17,698 nt of DNA from Lachnospiraceae bacterium UBA3282 (GTDB lineage Bacteria; Bacillota; Clostridia; Lachnospirales; Lachnospiraceae): contig DETS01000085.1 in assembly GCA_002361735.1 (NCBI GenBank), positions 10,615 to 28,312 on the forward strand. Direction: 5' to 3'. Under the pieces are notes generated by a model that saw nothing but the letters and a program-made list of their open reading frames with translations, had not been told where the DNA came from and ran no database searches. Both the position numbers and the translations under genes were made by a program. How positions within the stretch are numbered: position 1 is the stretch's first letter; every line of letters starts with the position of its first letter. Below are positions 1 to 7,069 of the stretch, in pieces.

Positions 1-1862
1 CCGTCCATCTCCGGCATCATATGATCTAAGAAAACGCAGTCGAAGTCCGGCACATTCAGTTTTTCCAGCGCCTCCTGCCCACTGCTTGCCATAGTGACCT
101 TCAGCTGATAGGGCAAAAGCAGCCTCGCCATGACTTTCAGATTCATGGCGTTGTCGTCCACCACCAGCACACGGGCTTGCGGGGCAATAAATTTATGATG
201 CAGACTAACGTGAGAGTCCTCATTGATGAGGATTTTCTGACCGTTAAAGACCGCAGCGATGGAAAGCACGGTAAAAGGTTTATAGATGCGCAGCATCTGT
301 CCCTGCACCAAAAGCTCCTGTCCGTAATTTAAGAGAAGCACAACCGAACGCTCGGCACTGAGTTTTTCAAAGAAAGGCCTGTCCTCACAGTACTCCTCCC
401 AGCCGATAAAAATGTGAGAGTAGTTTTCGCGCTCCAGACGGCGTTTCAGTTCGGCAAGGTTTCTGCAGGTACGGAACGGGAAGCCGAACTGGGTGGCGAT
501 GTGACGGATACAGTTTTCGTAGCCTTCACGCACTACGGTGTAATTGTATTTATCGAGATTGATGTAACATGCCGCGTGGAGATTCCGCTTATCCCGAATG
601 GAGACGATGGGCGTCTCGTCCAAGACCTTTTGCGGGACGGTGAAATGGAATTCGCTGCCGATGCCCGGCGTGCTGTTTACGGTGATGAAACCGCCCATAC
701 GGCGTACCAGCGCCTGTGTGATGGCAAGACCGAGACCGACGCCGCCTTCTTCTCTGCTGCGTCTTGTATCAACCTGGCTGAAACTGGTAAAGATTTCTTC
801 CAAATCGGTGCGATTGATGCCGATGCCGGAGTCTTTGACGCTCACGGACAGGTTGATGCCGTATTCCTCGCGGCGGCTCTTGATGCGCAGGATCACGCCG
901 CCTTCCTTCGTAAATTTGATGGCATTTTCCAACAGGTTGATGATGATGCGCCGAAGCTTTTGCTCGTCGCCCAACAGGTTGCTTGGCAGATCCGCGTCGC
1001 AGTCCACGATCAGTTCCAGATGCTTGCCGTTATCCATGGTCAGCGCCATATTGATGATGTCGGTGATGGTGGAGGTAATGTTGTAGCTTTCCTCCGCAAG
1101 TTCCAGTTTTCCGGTTTCCAGTTCCGAAAAATCCAAAATGTTGCTGACGGTTGCCAGGAGGTTTCGCCCGGCAGTCTGGATATCCACCACATCCCGCCGC
1201 ACTTCCAGAGGAAGGTCTTCCTGCAGAATCGCTTCGCTCATGCCGCACACGGCATTGATGGGGGTACGGATCTCGTGAGAGACATTGACTAAAAAGTCGT
1301 TCTTGCTTTGCTCGGCGATTTCCAGCTCCCGTATGTTTTCAATCAATAATTCGTTTGCCGCCTGACGATTTTTCTGAATCAGCCAAATCACCGCGGAGAT
1401 GGTGTAGAGGGAAATAAACTGGATGGTGAGCCGAAGGATATCGTGCACGGAAGCGATATGGATCGTTTCCGCAATAAAGCCGTGATAGAGAACAAGGAAA
1501 ATGGGAATGATGAATCCGGGGTAAAGGATGGACCTTAAGTTGAAAATGCTCAGCAGGACGATAACGCCTGCCATGGTGATCAGCATAGAAGGGAAACTCT
1601 CCGTAAACAAGGCGTAAAGGATGAAATCGGCCCAGCACATGGCGGTGATAAACAGCGCCCGGTGCCTGTGGTCCCAGGATTCGCGCCAGTGGATGAACCA
1701 GCCTGCAAGCGGAGGCAGAAACAGGATTTCCCGGATATAGATGCTCCAGCCGGAGAGGACTCCCGCAACAAACATGGCGACGGCGTACAGGCTTAAAATC
1801 GCCAGTACGGTGCGCTCTATCTTTCTGCTGGTCTGTTCCGTTTTGAAATTTGTATTGTCCAA
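1..1862 (-). CDS. Membrane hybrid sensor histidine kinase with C-terminal receiver, truncated by the window edge
   Basis: A membrane-bound sensor kinase that should autophosphorylate on histidine and pass phosphate to an aspartate. Reading the minus strand from a TTG start at 1862 (AAAGGAG about 11 nt upstream), residues about 20-165 are mostly hydrophobic, giving roughly five or six membrane segments with no obvious extracellular sensor domain. The HisKA H-box follows (NVSHEIRTP, His196). Next comes a HATPase_c domain with an N-box (NLLENAIKF), G1 (DSGIGI) and G2 (GVGLGLAI), ending near residue 407. Residues about 420-545 look like a receiver fold without a clear phosphoacceptor. From about residue 560 a proper receiver begins (VLVVDDN, then LDHMMPEMDG with Asp613), and the window ends just after that Asp. 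The missing end should be about 60 residues of receiver, possibly more (an Hpt domain cannot be excluded). It lies 100 bp downstream of the HD-GYP regulator on the same strand, a likely partner. No ATG start fits the N-terminus better than this TTG. Confidence 0.9.
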   Translation of the reverse strand, partial: MDNTNFKTEQTSRKIERTVLAILSLYAVAMFVAGVLSGWSIYIREILFLPPLAGWFIHWRESWDHRHRALFITAMCWADFILYALFTESFPSMLITMAGVIVLLSIFNLRSILYPGFIIPIFLVLYHGFIAETIHIASVHDILRLTIQFISLYTISAVIWLIQKNRQAANELLIENIRELEIAEQSKNDFLVNVSHEIRTPINAVCGMSEAILQEDLPLEVRRDVVDIQTAGRNLLATVSNILDFSELETGKLELAEESYNITSTITDIINMALTMDNGKHLELIVDCDADLPSNLLGDEQKLRRIIINLLENAIKFTKEGGVILRIKSRREEYGINLSVSVKDSGIGINRTDLEEIFTSFSQVDTRRSREEGGVGLGLAITQALVRRMGGFITVNSTPGIGSEFHFTVPQKVLDETPIVSIRDKRNLHAACYINLDKYNYTVVREGYENCIRHIATQFGFPFRTCRNLAELKRRLERENYSHIFIGWEEYCEDRPFFEKLSAERSVVLLLNYGQELLVQGQMLRIYKPFTVLSIAAVFNGQKILINEDSHVSLHHKFIAPQARVLVVDDNAMNLKVMARLLLPYQLKVTMASSGQEALEKLNVPDFDCVFLDHMMPEMD

Positions 1863-1898
1863 GGCAGTTAACGCTCCTTTTTCTATAATGGCAGAGAG

Positions 1899-1965
1899 TG
1901 TCATGTTTTGTGACAGGAATGTCGTAAAAAGTGACAATGTTGTCATAAATATGACATTCCTGTCA
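1899..1965. promoter_or_regulatory. Phased array of TGACA-N4-TGTCA dyads upstream of the hybrid kinase
   Basis: Seven alternating TGTCA/TGACA pentamers lie in 67 bp, starting at 1899, 1911, 1920 (TGTCG), 1932, 1941, 1952 and 1961. They pair into three 14-bp dyads TGACA-N4-TGTCA at 1911-1924, 1932-1945 and 1952-1965, spaced 21 and 20 bp, about two helical turns. The outer two also form a perfect 13-bp inverted repeat (1911-1923 with 1953-1965). The array overlaps the HD-GYP stop codon and ends about 37 bp before the kinase start. This looks like a multi-dimer operator for a regulator I cannot name. There is no U-tract, so it is not an intrinsic terminator. A long RNA hairpin is the alternative. 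Confidence 0.6.
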
Positions 1966-3042
1966 GATTGCGATATCTGTAATATGAAGCACTTCTTTTA
2001 GTTGTGGCAGCATCTCGATAAACACATCAATAATGACGGGATCGAACTGTGTGCCCCGTCCCTCCGACATGATCTGCATGATTCGTTCGATAGGGCGGAT
2101 AGGCGGTTTATAGCAACGTTCCTCATAGAGGGCGTCGAACACATCCGCCACAGCCATGATACGGGCGGAGAGAGGAATGTTGTTCTCCGTAAGACCGGCA
2201 GGATATCCCGTGCCGTCCCAGCGTTCATGGTGATAGAGGGCAATGTCTTCCACCAGCCGCACATAGTGCTCATCCTCGATATCACCGATGATGGTCTGGA
2301 TGATTTTGCGGCTGTGGGTCGTATGCAGCTTCATGGTCTCAAACTCCTCGGGAGTCAGCTTGCCGGGCTTTTGCAGGATGGCGTCTGGAATCTTGATCTT
2401 ACCCACATCGTGCAGCGGCGCCGCCTTGCACAGATCCTCTATGTAAGCGGGAGTGAGTTCCTCCGCAAAAAGTCCTCTGTACAGCAGCTCGTTTGCAATC
2501 ATGCGTACATAGTTTTGCGTGTTTTTGACATGCTTTCCGGTGCTGCCGTCCCGACTTTCGATCAGGTTTGCCATGCCGATGATGACGGAATCCTGGATGC
2601 GGCCAAGGCGTTTCGCGTCCTCGATGATCTTTTCCGCCTGATCATTTACCATCGTCTCCAGATTGTGACGGTACTGGTCGAGCTCGATGGTCTTGCTGAC
2701 ACGGCTTAAAAGGATATCGGGGACAAAGGGCTTTGTCACAAAGTCCATCGCTCCCAACTGGAAGCATTTGATTTCCGTCTCAGCCAGATTGTCTGCCGTC
2801 AGGAAGATGACCGGGATCGTTTCGGTCAAAACGTTTGACCGCAGACATTCCATCACCTCAAAACCATCCATCTCCGGCATGTTGATGTCTAAAAGGATCA
2901 GGTCAGGACGGTGGGCTTCCAGATATTTCAAAGCTGCCTCGCCGGAAGTAGAGGCGGCGATACGGTACTGACCCCCCAGGATCTTTTGGGCGAGAGCCAG
3001 ATTGGTCTTATCGTCATCCACCACCAGAATCACGTTTTTCAT
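1963..3042 (-). CDS. Response regulator with HD-GYP cyclic-di-GMP phosphodiesterase output
   Basis: A cytoplasmic two-component regulator predicted to hydrolyse c-di-GMP when phosphorylated. Residues 1-120 are a receiver: the acidic pocket is VVDDD, the phosphoacceptor Asp52 sits in LLDINMPEMDG, and the conserved lysine is Lys104 (TKPF). A helical linker leads to an HD-GYP domain, about residues 145-350. It has TGKHVKNT (His171), the HD pair in HDVGKIKIPD (His211-Asp212), and HHERWDGTGYP with the GYP signature at 279-281. All key metal-binding positions appear present, so it should be active. I chose the ATG at 3042 because AAGGAG lies 8 nt upstream. The frame stays open to an ATG at 3096, but that codon has no ribosome binding site and overlaps a TATAAT. 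The 359-residue length is normal for REC-HD-GYP. The hybrid kinase follows on the same strand and may supply phosphate (inference). Confidence 0.93.
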   Translation of the reverse strand: MKNVILVVDDDKTNLALAQKILGGQYRIAASTSGEAALKYLEAHRPDLILLDINMPEMDGFEVMECLRSNVLTETIPVIFLTADNLAETEIKCFQLGAMDFVTKPFVPDILLSRVSKTIELDQYRHNLETMVNDQAEKIIEDAKRLGRIQDSVIIGMANLIESRDGSTGKHVKNTQNYVRMIANELLYRGLFAEELTPAYIEDLCKAAPLHDVGKIKIPDAILQKPGKLTPEEFETMKLHTTHSRKIIQTIIGDIEDEHYVRLVEDIALYHHERWDGTGYPAGLTENNIPLSARIMAVADVFDALYEERCYKPPIRPIERIMQIMSEGRGTQFDPVIIDVFIEMLPQLKEVLHITDIAI

Positions 3043-3094
3043 GGAAATACTCCTTCTTGTCTTGATCACAGATAAAGCGGCTGCAAACAATTCC

Positions 3095-3100
3095 ATTATA
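3095..3100 (-). promoter_or_regulatory. Probable -10 box of the HD-GYP gene
   Basis: On the minus strand a perfect TATAAT lies about 53 nt upstream of the HD-GYP start codon. No good -35 sits at the usual 17-bp distance (TTGTTT is only 14 bp away), so this is a moderate call. It would put transcription start near 3088, leaving a leader of about 45 nt and excluding the upstream ATG at 3096. Confidence 0.4.
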
Positions 3101-3217
3101 TATCATCTATTGTAAAACAAGATGGAAAGAAAAGCAAGAAACAGGGGGTTATATGAACTCTGCGGAATTTGGCGTAAGTGAGGGTGATGGCGGGAAGATT
3201 TTGACAGGGTAAGACGT

Positions 3218-3247
3218 TTGCGTTGTGGGAGTAAAATGTGGTATGAT
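3218..3247 (+). promoter_or_regulatory. Probable sigma-A promoter of the helicase gene
   Basis: TTGCGT at 3218-3223, an 18-bp spacer and TATGAT at 3242-3247, preceded by TG one base away (extended -10, TGGTATGAT). Transcription would begin near 3254. The open frame upstream of that point, including a TTG at 3218 and an ATG at 3236, would then not be translated. The promoter would drive the helicase, phosphopantetheinyl transferase and hydrolase genes. Confidence 0.5.
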
Positions 3248-3286
3248 AAGAGCAGAGTTGGCATTGGAGATATGGTATCATTTGTT

Positions 3287-5269
3287 ATGAACGAAAACAA
3301 ACAGGAAGAACAGAAAAAAAACAAAGAACATAATGAGAAAAAGCCACAGAACGAGCCGTTTTCCGAGCAGCTTTGGAAGCCGTACGAGCAGACTTTTTTC
3401 CATTTTGAGGATCAGGAAAACCGTAAGTTCATCAGGAGCACGGAACGGCAGATCGGGCAATTGGAACGGCGCATTTCCCGCAAAAAAAGGCAGGAGAACC
3501 ATCAGGTGCTCGCTGATATGCGGGAACTGCATAAGAAGGTGGCGCAGGTCGGCTATACGGTGGTGTGCCGGGATACCAAGTTGATGAAGAAATACCGCCA
3601 TGTGGTGCGGATGCTTGTCAGGCTTGATGTTGATTTTTTGAAAAAAATGGCGGCCGGAGCCGTGCCGGAAGATATCGCCGCGATGGAAAAGACAGCGGCG
3701 CTTCTGCGCGAAAAATCCCTTTATGAAATCTATAAAGAGGATTATATGCAGTATCTGGTAGGACGGCGCATCGAGGAACTGATGGAGGCGGAGCCGGAGA
3801 AGCAGTATCCGGAGGCAAGGGGTATGAAGCGGCGCTTCATCCTGCATATCGGTCCGACCAACAGCGGCAAGACTTATGAGGCGCTGCAGCGTTTGAAGCA
3901 GGCTTACCACGGCATTTATTTAGGGCCTTTGCGTCTTTTGGCGCTGGAAGTCTACGACCGCATGATGGCGGCGGGCATTCCCTGCAATATGATCACCGGT
4001 GAGGAGACCATCTATACGCCGGGGCATTTCGTGCAGGCGTCCACAATCGAGATTTTGAATATCAGGGAAGTATATGACATCGCCGTGATCGATGAAGCAC
4101 AGATGATGGCGGACGAGAATCGGGGAAGCTATTGGACCAGAGCGATTTTAGGGATCCGCGCGGAGGAGATCCATGTCTGTGCTTCCGGGACGGCGGAAGA
4201 TATCTTAGTCAGGATGTTAAAACGCTGCGGCGATGATTATGAGATCGTTCACCACGAGAGGAACACGAAGCTGACGTTTCTTCCCGAGCGTTACGACATG
4301 GCGGCAGATGTGGAACCGGGCGACGCCCTGATCGCCTTTTCCAAGAAGAATGTACTGGCGATCGCGGCAGCGCTTGAGGGGCGCGGTATCCCGGCAAGCG
4401 TGATTTACGGGAACCTGCCGCCGCAGACGAGACAGGAACAGGTGCGTCTTTTCACGGAAGGGGTCAATCAGGTGGTGGTGGCGACGGATGCCATCGGCAT
4501 GGGGATCAATCTGCCTATCCGCAGAGTGGTCTTTATGAATACTACCAAGTTTGACGGCGTGGGCAAAAGGCGGCTTCTGGCGGAGGAAATCAGGCAGATC
4601 GCGGGGCGTGCGGGGCGTTTCGGTTTCTACGATACCGGCTATGTGCAGTCGGCAATGGATATGGAGTACGTCGGTAAAAAGCTGGCGGAGCCTTTTTATC
4701 CGATCAAAAGAGCAAGGGTAGGCTTTCCGGAGGTGCTTCTCGATATCGACACCGAGCTTGACGAGATCATTGAAGCATGGGAAAAGACAGGAAATCCGCC
4801 CATGTACGATAAAATCTCCATGAAGGAAAGTGTGGACAAGTATCGCTATCTGCGGGATTACCGCAGAAAGATCGACTATATGGACGACAGAAAGCTGGTG
4901 CTCACTCTTATCACCTGTCCCTTTGACGTAAAGGACAGGGAGGTGTTAAGGCTCTGGCTGCACTATTGTGAAAAGCCGGAAAAGCAGCAGAACTGTCCCA
5001 TGCTGCCGAAAGACTTTTCCCTGGAAGGGTTGGAGTCCTATTACAAGCAGCTCGATCTCTATACGCAGTTTTCCGCGCGCATGGCATGGGAGATCGATAA
5101 GGAGGAAGTGGCGGCAAACAGAGAATGGGCGCAGCATGAGATCGGAGAACTGCTCAAGGAAGATAAGGGGCAGTTTGAAAAGAAGTGTCATATTTGCGGC
5201 AGACCGCTGCCGTGGAATGCAGCCTATCCGATCTGCGACCGCTGTTATCGGAAGATGGGAAGGGACTGA
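3287..5269 (+). CDS. SUV3-like DExH-box RNA helicase with C-terminal zinc ribbon
   Basis: An ATP-dependent superfamily 2 helicase resembling the mitochondrial/bacterial SUV3 (SUPV3L1) group, which unwinds RNA during turnover. Motif I is GPTNSGKT (189-196), very close to the SUV3 form. Motif II is DEAQMM (from Asp269), a SUV3-like variant of DExH/D. SGTAED is motif III and QIAGRAGRFG (from Gln437) is motif VI. The first 180 residues are highly charged and helical. The C-terminus has two CxxC pairs (Cys634/637 and Cys650/653), a small zinc ribbon that I do not associate with eukaryotic SUV3. From this start the protein has 660 residues. The start is uncertain: ATG 3287 and ATG 3272 both have poorly spaced GGAG, and 3236 or TTG 3218 would overlap the predicted promoter. 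The next gene starts 13 nt after the stop. The exact substrate cannot be read from sequence. Confidence 0.85.
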   Translation: MNENKQEEQKKNKEHNEKKPQNEPFSEQLWKPYEQTFFHFEDQENRKFIRSTERQIGQLERRISRKKRQENHQVLADMRELHKKVAQVGYTVVCRDTKLMKKYRHVVRMLVRLDVDFLKKMAAGAVPEDIAAMEKTAALLREKSLYEIYKEDYMQYLVGRRIEELMEAEPEKQYPEARGMKRRFILHIGPTNSGKTYEALQRLKQAYHGIYLGPLRLLALEVYDRMMAAGIPCNMITGEETIYTPGHFVQASTIEILNIREVYDIAVIDEAQMMADENRGSYWTRAILGIRAEEIHVCASGTAEDILVRMLKRCGDDYEIVHHERNTKLTFLPERYDMAADVEPGDALIAFSKKNVLAIAAALEGRGIPASVIYGNLPPQTRQEQVRLFTEGVNQVVVATDAIGMGINLPIRRVVFMNTTKFDGVGKRRLLAEEIRQIAGRAGRFGFYDTGYVQSAMDMEYVGKKLAEPFYPIKRARVGFPEVLLDIDTELDEIIEAWEKTGNPPMYDKISMKESVDKYRYLRDYRRKIDYMDDRKLVLTLITCPFDVKDREVLRLWLHYCEKPEKQQNCPMLPKDFSLEGLESYYKQLDLYTQFSARMAWEIDKEEVAANREWAQHEIGELLKEDKGQFEKKCHICGRPLPWNAAYPICDRCYRKMGRD

Positions 5270-5282
5270 GAGGGAAACCGCT

Positions 5283-5957
5283 ATGATCTACACGTACTAT
5301 GCGGATGTGAGATGTCTGGCAAACAAGGCATTGTTTCAGGAAAAAAGCAAGCAGCTTTCCCCTTACAGACAGCAGAAAATCGCGCTGCTGCGGCACGAAA
5401 AGGATAAATACAGAAGTCTGGCGGCAGGGCTTTTGCTGGATCATGCGCTGGGGATCTACGGACTGCAGGAAAAGAGTGCGGAGTATGAGATCGGTGAGTG
5501 GGGAAAACCGGTTTTCAAATATTATCCCGATATCAGCTTTTCCCTTTCGCATTCCGGTGATTATGCCATCTGCACCATCGGAGACAATCCGCTTGGCAAT
5601 GATATTGAGCTGAGAAAGGAAGGACGTCTTAAGGTGGCGGACCGTTTTTTTGCGGAGGAGGAACTTGCCTGGCTTTATGATACGAAAGAAGATGAGGACA
5701 GAAACCTTAGGATGTTCCGCCTTTGGACGATGAAGGAGAGTTTTTTGAAGGCGACCGGACGGGGCATGTCCCTGTCCCTGAAAGATTTTGCTATCCATGT
5801 GGACGAAACTTCGGGGCGGGCAAGGGTGAGGCATTCTTTTGACGGGAAATATTATTTTCTGCGGGAATATCGGGAAATCGAAGGGTATTGCACGTCAGTC
5901 TGCTGTCAGGGAAAGGGCGATATGGCATACAGTATGATGCCGGTGGAACTGTATTAG
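5283..5957 (+). CDS. Sfp-type 4'-phosphopantetheinyl transferase
   Basis: Transfers 4'-phosphopantetheine from coenzyme A to the serine of a carrier protein (acyl, peptidyl or aryl carrier), a cytoplasmic, Mg-dependent reaction. Its 224 residues match the two-lobed Sfp group rather than the small AcpS type. Visible motifs are GKPVF (75-79), FSLSHSGDYA (from 86), GNDIE (Asp107 and Glu109, metal ligands) and RLWTMKESFLKATG (Glu152 as third ligand, Lys156). GNDIE replaces the common GVDIE but keeps both acids. The ATG at 5283 has GAGAGGG about 8 nt upstream. The gene begins 13 nt after the helicase stop and is followed within 16 nt by the hydrolase, so it is probably co-transcribed. No polyketide or nonribosomal peptide synthetase lies in the window, so the carrier substrate is unknown. 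Confidence 0.92.
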   Translation: MIYTYYADVRCLANKALFQEKSKQLSPYRQQKIALLRHEKDKYRSLAAGLLLDHALGIYGLQEKSAEYEIGEWGKPVFKYYPDISFSLSHSGDYAICTIGDNPLGNDIELRKEGRLKVADRFFAEEELAWLYDTKEDEDRNLRMFRLWTMKESFLKATGRGMSLSLKDFAIHVDETSGRARVRHSFDGKYYFLREYREIEGYCTSVCCQGKGDMAYSMMPVELY

Positions 5958-5973
5958 GAATGGGGGAAGCGGG

Positions 5974-6945
5974 ATGCGAAAGAGGATACGGATCACAGCG
6001 GCGGTCCTGGCGGCGCTTTTGGTACTCTATACCGTTTTTGTGTACTTTCTTGTGAGCGCCTGTCTGGTGCCCTCCTTTATGGATCGGTTGAATGCTTTCG
6101 AGGACATTACAAAAAAATGTTACAGCGAACAGGTGCAGACGACGCAGATTCAGGGAAACAGAAGCAGGCTCCTCTCTGAAACGGCGGCGTGGCTTGAGAC
6201 GGCGGAACGTAAAAAAATATATGCGGAGACGACTGATGGATACCGTCTTACCGCAGCAGAGTTTCCCGAACGGACGAGCGAGACCTGGGTGCTCCTTTTG
6301 CATGGCTATACGGGTTGGAAGGAGGAGATGTACCAGTTTGCCCACTGGTATCAGCAGCAGGGATTTGCAGTGCTGGTGCCGGATCTTCGCTGTCAGGGTG
6401 AAAGTGAGGGAGACTTCATTGGTATGGGGTGGACGGATCACTATGACTGTCAGCTATGGATCGAGCATATTCTGCAGGAGTCGCCGGATGCAAAGATCAT
6501 ACTCCACGGGCAATCCATGGGAGCGGCGACAGCGCTCATCATGGCAGGAGCTCCGGAACTTACGGAGCATGTAAAAGCAGTGGTAGCCGACAGCGCTTAC
6601 ACGACAGCCTATGAGATGTTCGGGGACAAGATCACGGAGTGGTTTCATCTGCCTGCCGCGCTTTTTGTGGATTCCGCCTGCGTGATGCTGCGGCTCAGGG
6701 GCGGTTATGACCTGCGGGATGCTTCCCCTCTGCAGGCGGTGACAAACAGCAGAGTGCCGACCCTCTTTATCCATGGGGACGAGGACCGGATGATCGATGT
6801 GGACATGTCCTATGCACTGTTTGAGGCGGCAGCAGGTGAGAAGGAACTTTTTATCGTGGAGGGCGCGGGTCACGCGCAGGCGCAGGATAAAGATCCGGAG
6901 GATTACTATGGCAGGATAGAGGATTTTTTGTCGCGGTATCTGTGA
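5974..6945 (+). CDS. Membrane-anchored alpha/beta hydrolase
   Basis: A serine hydrolase of the alpha/beta fold, probably an esterase or peptidase-like enzyme facing outside the cytoplasm. Residues about 6-30 form an uncleaved signal anchor (positive RKRIR, then a hydrophobic stretch). The catalytic core starts near residue 85, with the oxyanion motif LLLHGYTGW (107-115). The nucleophile elbow is GQSMG with Ser181, the acid is Asp271 in HGDEDRMI, and the base is His300 in GAGHAQ. The 323-residue length and layout resemble the YqkD-type family of Firmicutes. The ATG at 5974 is preceded by GGGGGA at a normal distance, 16 nt after the phosphopantetheinyl transferase gene. The substrate is not predictable; a thioesterase role linked to the carrier-protein enzyme next door is possible but unproved. 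Confidence 0.9.
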   Translation: MRKRIRITAAVLAALLVLYTVFVYFLVSACLVPSFMDRLNAFEDITKKCYSEQVQTTQIQGNRSRLLSETAAWLETAERKKIYAETTDGYRLTAAEFPERTSETWVLLLHGYTGWKEEMYQFAHWYQQQGFAVLVPDLRCQGESEGDFIGMGWTDHYDCQLWIEHILQESPDAKIILHGQSMGAATALIMAGAPELTEHVKAVVADSAYTTAYEMFGDKITEWFHLPAALFVDSACVMLRLRGGYDLRDASPLQAVTNSRVPTLFIHGDEDRMIDVDMSYALFEAAAGEKELFIVEGAGHAQAQDKDPEDYYGRIEDFLSRYL

Positions 6946-6966
6946 GGAAACGCGGCAAGAAGTCCT

Positions 6967-6994
6967 TTGCTTTTTACCGGAAAGGATTTATACT
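6967..6994 (+). promoter_or_regulatory. Probable sigma-A promoter of the EAL receptor gene
   Basis: TTGCTT at 6967-6972, a 16-bp spacer and TATACT at 6989-6994. Transcription would start near 7001, giving a 5' leader of about 69 nt. The 124-bp gap after the hydrolase supports an independent unit. Confidence 0.5.
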
Positions 6995-7069
6995 AAAAAT
7001 AAGTAGATTGTAAGCAGGCAATGCAGAAAATGTTCGCGTCATAATCCGTGGAAAGCGAGGCGTTCTGAT

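Noticed and set aside
414..1292. Long plus-strand open frame opposite the hybrid kinase
   Set aside because: It lies entirely over the HisKA/ATPase coding region, whose minus-strand translation shows all kinase motifs; the plus-strand protein has no recognisable domain.
3043..3096. Upstream ATG at 3096 as start of the HD-GYP gene
   Set aside because: No ribosome binding site, and it overlaps the likely -10 TATAAT; the ATG at 3042 has AAGGAG at good spacing and begins directly at the receiver fold.
6963..6986. TCCTTT ... AAAGGA hairpin after the hydrolase gene as terminator
   Set aside because: Only six pairs and no T-run after it; it overlaps the promoter boxes of the EAL receptor gene.
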